In this document: positions 43,076-49,740 of the stretch, in pieces | Position numbering within the stretch: position 1 is the first letter of the stretch | Layout of the letters: every line of letters starts with the position of its first letter | Assembly (NCBI GenBank): GCA_003427395.1 | Contig: BFEA01000597.1 | Location: forward strand, 526,707 to 576,446 | Source: Chara braunii | Taxonomy: Eukaryota > Streptophyta > Charophyceae > Charales > Characeae | Reading direction: 5' to 3' | DNA length: 49,740 nt | Notes under the pieces: generated by a model | Told to the model about the DNA's origin: nothing | Seen by the model: only the letters and a program-made list of their open reading frames with translations | The model's database searches: none | Translations under genes and position numbers: made by a program

Positions 43076-44188
43076 GGCATGATTCGCCACTTACCTTTGG
43101 CACGCTGGCGTTATACAGACTTGGTGCGTTGACGATGCTTCTTCGCAGTTGGTCCTTGTGACGTCAGGCCACCTAGGCGCACACCCTGGGTAGAGAGGGG
43201 TGCGCCAGAAGGCTAAGACGGCAGTGTATGCCGTGGTGACGGACAGAATGTATGATTGGTGATGAGAGCATGCTGATGTGGCATTAGGCTGAGGTGGCAC
43301 TGCATTGCGTTGTGGGTGGTACCGAGGCCAAGGACCGGGCATCAAATGCACACTAAGCTCAATTGGTGAGAAATCTGTGGTTGGGGGCAGCTATCTCCAC
43401 GTACGTTGTTCCCTTACCTTATCTACTCTCTCAATCTCTTCTTACTGTGAGGAAGTGAGTCCAACTTGAGAGTCCTCTCTTTTGGTGAGGTGTCGTGAGC
43501 GCGCTACCTTGAGAGACGACAATCTTCCCGGAAGCATCTGGAAGGAGAAAGGGCGGTGCCTCTGAAGGGCCCTGGTCGAAGCACTGGGTCACGGTCACCA
43601 TGCCAACCCAATGGGAGTAGGTCACGCATGCAATGGCAGCTGTCCATTTTGCCACTTGCTGCGCTAAATAGAAGTCATGCCGGGTGTGCCAACCTTTTAT
43701 GAGACGCTTACCAGACCGTCTATAAACATTTCTGGTTGGGGACTTGGTTGATTCTGGCTGTGATCGTCGTCCTGACTGCAACGTTAAAGAATTCCTGAAG
43801 AGATGGGGGCGCTCGATAAATTCCTCCTGATCAGCCAGATCACATGGACAGGAAGGCTCGTCGCCGTACGAGGGTAAATAAGAGTGGTTGGGCTGGCTTG
43901 CTCGGTAACGACTTGGGCACAGGGGTGGGCCGACAACACACGAAGACACCGCTTGCTCATTGATGCTGTCCGGTATGTTGGATTGGGGGGAGGTTAGGTT
44001 CTAATTGGTGCTCAACTGGAAACACAACCATACCCATCAATCATACATCTGCAACATGGTTTTTTGTATTCTTGATTAGTTGGTGGACAGACTGCTAACA
44101 CCTCACAGACAGATTAGATTAGGACTGTTGTATGCTACCATAGCCAGTAGTAGAATAAGCAATAACCCTTTTTAAATCATTTTGTAAA
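43076..44188 (+). other. Element E leader up to the mitochondrial insert
   Basis: Collinear with the C leader (12642-13892). It includes the conserved block at 43761-43840 with the palindrome CTGATCAG (43827-43834). No coding feature. Confidence 0.8.
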
Positions 44189-44329
44189 GTTGTTTATGTA
44201 GGAGCTATAGCTGTTCTATTTTTATTTGTGGTTATGATGCTAAATATAAAGTTAGCAGAAATTCACGAAAATGCATTACGTTATTTGCCTGTAGGTGGTA
44301 TTATTGGACTTATCTTTTTGCTGGAAATA
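44189..44329 (+). pseudogene. nad6: nad6 fragment (NADH dehydrogenase subunit 6, mitochondrial)
   Basis: Forty-seven codons: VVYVGAIAVLFLFVVMML then NIKLAEIHENALRYLPVGG and IIGLIFLLEI. This is the most conserved part of plant mitochondrial Nad6, a membrane subunit of respiratory complex I: a hydrophobic segment, the NIKxAEIHEN loop, and the next membrane segment. The start of the protein and about its last third are absent. No promoter or mitochondrial context remains, so it is a dead nuclear copy. The codon phase is undisturbed, which suggests a fairly recent transfer. Confidence 0.92.
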
Positions 44330-44335
44330 AGACGG

Positions 44336-44408
44336 AGCCTACGACCGGACTTGAACCCGAGGCCTTTCCCTTACCAAGGGAATGCTCTACCACCTGAGCT
44401 ACGTAGGC
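44336..44408 (-). tRNA. trnT-GGU: Mitochondrial-type tRNA-Thr (GGU), nuclear copy
   Basis: Seventy-three bases. Acceptor GCCTACG/CGTAGGC pairs perfectly. The D arm is GCTC...GAGC, and the anticodon arm TTCCC-TTGGTAA-GGGAA has anticodon GGT. The T arm TCGGG-TTCAAGT-CCGGT has two mismatches, perhaps decay after transfer. The CCA end is not encoded. Confidence 0.88.
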
Positions 44409-44420
44409 TTACGGGGAAAT

Positions 44421-44467
44421 TGGAGACGATCGGACTTGAACCGATAACTTCATACTTGCAAAACATG
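44421..44467 (-). pseudogene. trnA-UGC: 3' part of mitochondrial tRNA-Ala (UGC)
   Basis: Anticodon arm CATGT-TTTGCAA-GTATG (anticodon TGC), variable loop, a perfect T arm ATCGG-TTCAAGT-CCGAT, the acceptor 3' strand CGTCTCC and discriminator A. The D arm and acceptor 5' strand are missing: the insert ends here. Confidence 0.8.
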
Positions 44468-44668
44468 CTTGCTGCTGTAAGTGAACTCATCAGGATACAC
44501 ATAGACTATATTGACAATCTGTTGGGAATGTTGTAGACATGCCACTTGATCGGTACAATAGGGAACCTGCCGGACACAACTATTTTTAGAAAATTAGGTG
44601 TCGGTCAGACACATGCTGTGGTAGGACTCCACTAGGGGGTTCTAGTGCAGATAATGTTTGCCTAATTG

Positions 44669-46513
44669 ATGAACGGGTCAGACGTTGATGAGGAGAGAGT
44701 TGACGATGCTAGACTAACACGTGCGATATCAAGTAGGATCCCGCATGTGTTCCATACCTTGCAACCGGAAGACGAAAGACGGCTTCGTGCCGAACGCAGA
44801 GCCCGTGCACTAGCAGCAGCTAGGGAAGCAGCAAACGCCGCAGCTAGGGAACAGGCTGCAGCAGCAGTCAGGGCAGCAGCCATGACTAGTTCAGCAGCAT
44901 CCTCTGCTGCGTTGTCTGGGACCAATGGGACCCAGTTGGGAATGCCAACAGGGTCCACGGGTACTTCCAGTTCGTTGGGTTCTCGTCAATCTACAAGTCA
45001 AATGGCGGGCTCGCAGTTCAGCCCGTTGACTCCTCGCGAAATGGAGCTCAGGGAGCTCCAGTAGGTCGAAAGGATCCGTGAACAGTTAGAGAGGGACCTG
45101 AAGAAAGCAACCGATAGAGAAAGAGAGATTAACATTAGAACAGCCAGGCTTGATACTTTAGAGGCTGACAAAGCAGAGTTAGAAGGCTTGGATGAGTCAG
45201 CATTGTCTGACCAAATGAAAGTACTGAAGAACAATATGTTGTCGTTGCATGCGCACGTGGACAGCAGATTGGACTTCATGCAGAGCACTCTTGACCAGAT
45301 CCTAGACGTTCTGACAAGGCCAGGATTTAGGCCTCCAGCACAGTCGTCGTTGCCGTTAACGGCGATGTCAGGCCCCTTTCCAGTACAAGTTGGCCCACAG
45401 CCAAGTGGCACGTCTGCAGCAGCCGCACAGACTGCTGCATCTTCTTCTTCGGGTCCAGCGGTGGTTGCTACACCACAGCAACAATCTGTTCCGCAACAGG
45501 GACAGCCGCAGGGTCAATGGTTTCCTAAGACCCCAATGAAACCGCCTATTGCCTTCTCAGGCGAGAGAAAGGACGAAGAACTCAACACTTGGTTGAGAAC
45601 AGTCCCGGTTTGGGTGAAGGCAAAGAGGACCTTGCTGGAGGACGAAGTGGTTACTGCTGCATCTTACCTTGAGGGTAAGGCAGCCAAATGGCTAGATGGT
45701 GTAGTTGTGAAGGCCGGGTACGGACGACGTATGGCGGACTGGGCTAAGTCACTTACGTTAGACCAGTTCATGAAGATGGTAGAAACTCGATGGCATAATC
45801 CACAGGAGGCACAAAGAGCCACTGATGCGATCAATAGACTAGACCAACGAAAATTCAAGTCGGTCAGAGAGCTTACGACTACCGTGGAGAGCTTGATCCT
45901 CGTCCCTGGCATCAACTACAGTGACCAGTTCCTGTTAACTACGTTTGTTAGATGTCTTCCAGAAAACATCAGGAACTTATTGGCCAGCGAGGCCCGCCTC
46001 GAGTACCATTCGTTCGAAACATTGTCTAGGAAAGCCTTAGATTTGGAGGCCACTCTAAGCAATGCTCAACCCTCTCAGAATGACACGAAGAAGAGGAAGA
46101 GTCCGCAGGAGTGGAAGAAGAAAGGGGCCAAGTTGATGATGGTCGAGCCCGATGGGACTCAAACAGAGTTCGATGAGCTCACCGACCTGCTGGACACTTC
46201 AGAGTACGATGACGAGGAGTTGGCTGAGGGTAGCACCCTCGCCGCAATAGTTAAGGCTGAGGATGGTGGCCGAGTGAAGGGCCAACCAAAGAGTCAAGGG
46301 AAGGCCGCCTCCAATCACACCAAAGTGGCTGATTGGGTGAAGGCAGGTCTTGATCAAGAAGTGTGGCGGGACCGCCGAGTGCGTGGTGCTTGTATCAACT
46401 GTGGTGAATACGGACACACCCAGTACAAGTGCCCGAACGCTAAGGTCACGCAGAAGATACCTCCTAAGATGGGGGCATCTTCTTCCCAGGCTTTTAGCTC
46501 GGGAAACAAATGA
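44669..46513 (+). pseudogene. gag: Element E gag (one amber stop)
   Basis: The ATG at 44669 opens MNGSDVDEERVDDARLTRAI, matching the C gag start. An Arg/Ala-rich helix and Ser/Gly/Thr linker follow. TAG 45062-45064 breaks an otherwise single frame. Beyond it: coiled coil (EREINIRTARLDTLEADK), Pro/Gln linker, capsid (AFSGERKDEELNTWLRTVPV ... KAAKWLDGVVVKAG ... VETRWHNPQEAQRATDAIN ... LILVPGINYSDQFLLTTF), acidic segment, and knuckle CINCGEYGHTQYKC (46391-46432). It ends at TGA 46511-46513, overlapping the first ATG of the pol frame by ATGA. Without the amber it would be about 614 residues. Confidence 0.9.
46501..46507 (+). promoter_or_regulatory. Candidate -1 frameshift site G GGA AAC (element E)
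   Basis: Gag codons TCG GGA AAC AAA TGA. A -1 slip reads CAA ATG AGG CCG, directly into pol (QMRPVEVLVAS). AGGCC (46513-46517) could pair with GGCCT (46555-46559) downstream as a loose stem. The alternative is re-initiation at the ATGA overlap. Confidence 0.65.
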
Positions 46514-47097
46514 GGCCGGTGGAAGTTTTAGTTGCTTCTACTCAAGATGAAGTGGGCCTGATACCCTCCCCACTTCATGAGCAGGCCGAAGCTAACGACT
46601 CTTTAGTCACCTCGCAGATTCATCTAGACCAAACTATGCTCTGTACGTTAGATGTGTCTGAAGCCTTAGAAGACTTGGAGAGTGAGTGGTCAAACAAGGA
46701 CCCTCGCGAGTCTTGGGTGGCGCATGGGAAAGGTCCTAGAGGGGAACATTTCGTGGTGGAAGTCGATGTAGGAGGCCGCAAATGTGGTGCCTTCATAGAC
46801 ATAGGCTCCACGTGGAATTACATAAGTCGCGACTGTTTGGAAAGGCTGCACCTACAGGACCGGGTAAGGCACCTTAGTAGACCTGTAGCATCTACTTTGG
46901 CCAACAAGGAGCGCATGATTGTAACAGACTATATCAAGGACGTAGTCTGTACCTTCTCCTATGGAGGAGGAGAACTTAATCATAAGATTTCGTTCTTGGT
47001 TAGCGACGACTTATCATTTGACATGTTGTTAGGCATGTACTACCTTGAGGTTGCTAAGCCCCAGTTTGACTGGGATAAGAAGGTGCTAAAGCATTAG
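46508..47097 (+). pseudogene. pol: Element E protease
   Basis: -1 frame to gag. After about 90 residues of linker comes VGGRKCGAFIDIGSTWNYIS. The active-site Asp (46798-46800) is followed by Ile, not Ser or Thr, as in C. LSFDMLLGMYYLEVAKPQFD is the hydrophobic C-terminal motif. The frame ends at TAG 47095-47097 after VLKH, where C reads on (LHKLPNGRTV). The protease domain itself is complete. Confidence 0.88.
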
Positions 47098-47460
47098 TTG
47101 CCTGATGGTAGAACAGTCGGATTGACTAAGTTCAAAACCAGTGGCATATAGATACCTATGGCTGCTTGTGCGCATCAGCGTTCTACAACTATTATAAGTA
47201 GAATCGAGAGGAAGGTATGTACCTAGTGTATGTCTCTGAAAAGGGGAGGTCGTTAAAACACCCCCAGAGATAGAACGCGTCGTTGCTAAGTTCCCTGATC
47301 TGTTCGAAGAGCCTACAGGGGTCGTAGAAAGGGAAGTTGTCCATGCTATAGAAATCATTTCAGGGAGTAAAACCCCAAAGGGAAGGATCTATAGGATGGC
47401 TCCCGCCGAGTTAGATGAACTCCGGCGACAACTGAAAGAGCTGACAGAGAAGGGATGGAT
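47098..47460 (+). pseudogene. pol: Element E protease-RT linker (broken)
   Basis: Homologous to C 25905-26290. Shifted near 47150, TAG 47199-47201 where C has CAG (YYK-stop-NREEGMYL against YYKQNRQEGMYL), shifted again near 47243, then EIISGSKTPKGRIYRMAPAE, the RT entry. A base is lost at about 47463 (CGGCTAG against CGGCCTAG in C), which moves the frame into the next long ORF. Confidence 0.85.
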
Positions 47461-49641
47461 TCGGCTAGTACTTCCCCTTACGGATCTCCCATGCTTTTCG
47501 TACCTAAGAAGGGGGGTACATTGAGGATGTGCATTTACCATAGAGGCCTCAATGCCATCATAGTGAAGAACGCCGAGCCTCTACCTCGCATAGACGACCT
47601 ATTGGATAGGGTGCAGGGATGCAAGTACTATACAAAGATAGACTTGAAATCCGGCTATCATCAGATCTCTATAAGACCTGAAGACCAACACAAGACAACT
47701 TTTCAGACACATTATGGTCTGTATGAGTTTGTAGTGATGCCGTTTGGTCTTTGCAATGCGCCAGGAACGTTCCAGCACGCTATGAATCGGATTTTCCATG
47801 ACCATTTAGATGAGTTCGTGCTCTACCTAGACGACATTCTGATCTTTAGTAAGTCTGCCGAGGAGCATGCACAACATGTCGAAAAGGTACTTTCACTCCT
47901 TCAACAACACAAGTATAAGGTCAACTTAGAGAAGTGTGAATTCGGTTGCACTAAGATATTATACTTGGGTCATGAAGTATTCGCGGAAGGGATTAGGCCG
48001 GAAGATGCGAAGGTGGCTAGTATACGCGACTGGCCACGAGCTCAGACAGTCACTGAGGTCAGATCTTTCTTAGGAATGTGCGGCTATTATAGGAACTTCG
48101 TCAAGAACTATTCTACGGTCGCCTCTCCTTTGGCTGATCTAACTCGACTTGACACGCCGTGGGACTGGAGTGATGAGTGCGAGGGTGCTTTCAAGAGATT
48201 GAAGCATGCACTCATGAATCATGAGGTCCTCATGGTTCCCGATCCTCAGAAGCCATTCATAGTGACCACTGACGCAAGCCAATACGGCATTGGCGCAGTG
48301 CTGGCTCAACAGGATGGGAAAAAGTTGAGACCGATTGAGTACATGAGCAAGAAGATGCCATCAAAGAAATTGGCAAAGTCCACCTGCGAAAGGGAACTCT
48401 ATGCTCTATATAAAGCACTTGTCCATTGGAGACACTTCCTATTGGGAAGGTTCTTCTACTTGAGGACTGATCATCCGACCCTCAAATGGATCAAGACTCA
48501 ACCGGCTCTTTCTGATGCACTCAAGCGATGGATTGAGGTCATAGATCAATATGACTTCAAGCTTGAGTATCTGAAGGGAGAGTACAATAAGGTTGCAGAT
48601 GCGCTATCACGTAGGGCAGACTACCTACGTGCGCTAGTTTCCGACTTTGGTGTATCTGATGAAGTAACTCAATCGTTGGTGGGAGCCTATCAGGAAGACC
48701 CTGTCACAATGGATATCATTCGCAAACTTCAGGCAAAAGACAAGGCCACAAAGAGTGAGTTTGTGATGGTGGACGGGCTTCTCTATCTTGATAAGGCCGG
48801 AATAAAAAGATTAGTAATTCCATCTAGTGAACGTTTGCGTAATTTATTTCGAGGAGAATGCCATGACGCAACCGGGCACTTTGGCTACAAGAAGACGAGT
48901 GCTAATCTAGTACAACGACTTTGGTGGCCTAGAATGTTAGATGATGCAAAGAAGTACGTAGAGACCTGTCAGGTCTGTCAGCGGGACAAGCAGCGAACTC
49001 AAGCACCGCTTGGGTTGTTGAGGCCCTTACCTATCCCCACTCGTCCAGGACAGAGTGTTTCCGTGGATTTCATGGACACCCTGGTGACCAGCAAGAGTGG
49101 CAAGAGGCACATATTTGTCATCATCGATCGATTCACCAAGTACGCTAGACTAGTTGCAATGTCAGAGACCGCAAGGACTGACCATGTCATCAAGTTGTTC
49201 AAGGACAACTGGGTGCGTGGCTTTGGTTTACCAAAGACCATCGTTAGTGACAGAGATGTCCGCTTCACAAGTGTGCTATGGAAGAAGACTGCTGAACAGA
49301 TGGGCAGTCGACTTCAGATGACTTCAGGGAATCATCCTGAAGCCAACGGACAAGCCGAACAAATGAATAGAGTTGTACAACACTTGCTGAGGCATTACAT
49401 CAAGCCCAACCAGGATGACTGGGATGAGCAATCGCCTCTCATCGCCAGCCTGTACAACAATGTTGTACACAGCAGTACCGGCGTTATTCCTAACCAGCTT
49501 CACTTGGGATGGAAGCCTAGATCCGCCCTAGACTTCCTCCTACCTGAAAACCGACCCGCTGCAACTCCAGGCACACTCGAATATGGTGTGCAGTATGAGA
49601 AGTTGCTGCAAGAAGCTGTCAAGCATATGAAGAAAGCTTAG
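47455..49641 (+). CDS. pol: Element E RT, RNase H and integrase polyprotein segment
   Basis: A 728-codon open frame, the longest here. RT: SPYGSPMLFVPKKGG, RMCIYHRGLNAI (usual CIDYR changed to CIYHR), [40 protein letters not shown], catalytic YLDDILIFSK. RNase H: TTDASQYGIGAVLAQQDG, ERELYALYKALVHW, LRTDHPTLKWIKT, NKVADALSRR. Integrase: GECHDATGHFGYKK ... CQVCQRDK zinc domain, then the core VDFMDTL, VSDRDVRFTSVLW, SGNHPEANGQAEQ, complete D,D-35-E. It ends at TAG 49639-49641, and the frame continues beyond (QAMIASENQHRRQSSFQVGE) to the window end. The first ATG is not a natural start; this is the 3' part of a Gag-Pol read-through product. Confidence 0.92.
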   Translation: MDSASTSPYGSPMLFVPKKGGTLRMCIYHRGLNAIIVKNAEPLPRIDDLLDRVQGCKYYTKIDLKSGYHQISIRPEDQHKTTFQTHYGLYEFVVMPFGLCNAPGTFQHAMNRIFHDHLDEFVLYLDDILIFSKSAEEHAQHVEKVLSLLQQHKYKVNLEKCEFGCTKILYLGHEVFAEGIRPEDAKVASIRDWPRAQTVTEVRSFLGMCGYYRNFVKNYSTVASPLADLTRLDTPWDWSDECEGAFKRLKHALMNHEVLMVPDPQKPFIVTTDASQYGIGAVLAQQDGKKLRPIEYMSKKMPSKKLAKSTCERELYALYKALVHWRHFLLGRFFYLRTDHPTLKWIKTQPALSDALKRWIEVIDQYDFKLEYLKGEYNKVADALSRRADYLRALVSDFGVSDEVTQSLVGAYQEDPVTMDIIRKLQAKDKATKSEFVMVDGLLYLDKAGIKRLVIPSSERLRNLFRGECHDATGHFGYKKTSANLVQRLWWPRMLDDAKKYVETCQVCQRDKQRTQAPLGLLRPLPIPTRPGQSVSVDFMDTLVTSKSGKRHIFVIIDRFTKYARLVAMSETARTDHVIKLFKDNWVRGFGLPKTIVSDRDVRFTSVLWKKTAEQMGSRLQMTSGNHPEANGQAEQMNRVVQHLLRHYIKPNQDDWDEQSPLIASLYNNVVHSSTGVIPNQLHLGWKPRSALDFLLPENRPAATPGTLEYGVQYEKLLQEAVKHMKKA

Positions 49642-49740
49642 CAAGCAATGATTGCTTCTGAGAATCAACATCGTAGACAGTCCTCATTTCAGGTAGGGGA
49701 ACGAGTCTGGGTCAAGGCTAGTGAGCTAGGACAAGAATTC

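Larger units (their letters stand above)
44189..44467. other. Mitochondrial DNA insert (NUMT) in the leader of E
   Basis: Three mitochondrial pieces in about 280 bases: an internal nad6 fragment (plus), a whole trnT(GGU) (minus) and the 3' half of trnA(UGC) (minus). nad6 breaks off and trnT begins six bases later. The 3' part of nad6 is missing, so the insert is rearranged or deleted relative to an intact mitochondrial gene. E leader sequence resumes after it. Confidence 0.88.
42039..49740 (+). mobile_element. Element E: Ty3/gypsy element of the C family, 3' end outside the window
   Basis: 5' LTR, exact initiator-Met primer site, 1.6-kb leader with a mitochondrial insert, gag, -1-frame pol with protease, RT, RNase H and integrase. 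It is inserted in or next to the gag of element I. It is the least damaged element here, yet still carries amber stops in gag and pol and several frameshifts around 47095-47480. Confidence 0.93.

Noticed and set aside
44228-44536. Reading the 102-codon frame here as one gene
   Set aside because: The first third is nad6. The rest is the antisense of two mitochondrial tRNAs and retrotransposon leader, so it is a chance fusion.
45062-49641. UAG reassignment or deliberate UAG read-through in the C/E family
   Set aside because: The ambers are at different places in C and E, relatives have CAG or TGG there, and frameshifts accompany them. Decay explains them better.
1-49740. Host protein-coding genes between elements
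   Set aside because: None of the gaps (386-1480, 2626-3434, 36346-36732, 37171-38339) shows a recognisable protein, and splice-aware prediction cannot be done by eye. Small exons could be missed.

Overview
The window is repeat-dense nuclear DNA of a green plant or streptophyte alga. It is built almost wholly from nested, truncated and decayed Ty3/gypsy LTR retrotransposons. No ordinary host gene could be recognised. Support for the lineage: chromovirus-type pol genes with chromodomain-like tails, initiator-tRNA-Met primer sites, and a mitochondrial insert carrying plant-type nad6 next to trnT(GGU) and half of trnA(UGC). That tRNA content would fit a charophyte or bryophyte mitochondrion; a stonewort-like alga is my guess, not a demonstration.

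Layout. 1-385 is the 3' part of an LTR of the 'C/E' family. 386-3434 is non-coding apart from an LTR-like block at about 1480-2625. A C-family element starts at 3435 and runs to about 27369. It was broken by two later full-length insertions: element A (4366-12549, minus strand) landed in its 5' LTR, and element B (13893-23151, plus strand) landed in its leader. After both insertions the C gag and pol resume at 23152 and stop abruptly in RNase H at about 27369. Truncated pol pieces follow: D (minus, 27366-29450), F (plus, 29939-34246, same family as B) and G (minus, 34243-36345). 36733-37170 holds a small AT-bordered array of three hammerhead-ribozyme-like units. 38340-38668 is a candidate tRNA-derived SINE. 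From about 38760 to 42038 lies the 5' end of another element, I, with a relic of B-family integrase and a LINE relic inside its LTR-like zone. Element E (same family as C) begins at 42039 and runs off the window. Its leader carries the mitochondrial insert, and its 728-residue RT-RNase H-integrase frame is the best-preserved coding sequence here.

How the parts work. In the five copies where the gag/pol junction survives (A, B, C, E, F), pol lies in the -1 frame of gag. Each junction has an in-frame heptamer G GGA AAC (G GGA AAA in A) at or within a few codons of the gag stop. That points to programmed -1 frameshifting as the shared way of making Gag-Pol. Most copies are dead: many stops look like C-to-T or G-to-A transitions, and deletions remove RT or protease parts.

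Most notable points: the hammerhead-like array, the conserved slippery heptamer with a possible pseudoknot in B and F, the mitochondrial insert, a tandem array of ACGTCA boxes in the leader of B, and a probable assembly artefact around the single N at 21480. All homology calls are by eye; no database search was run.
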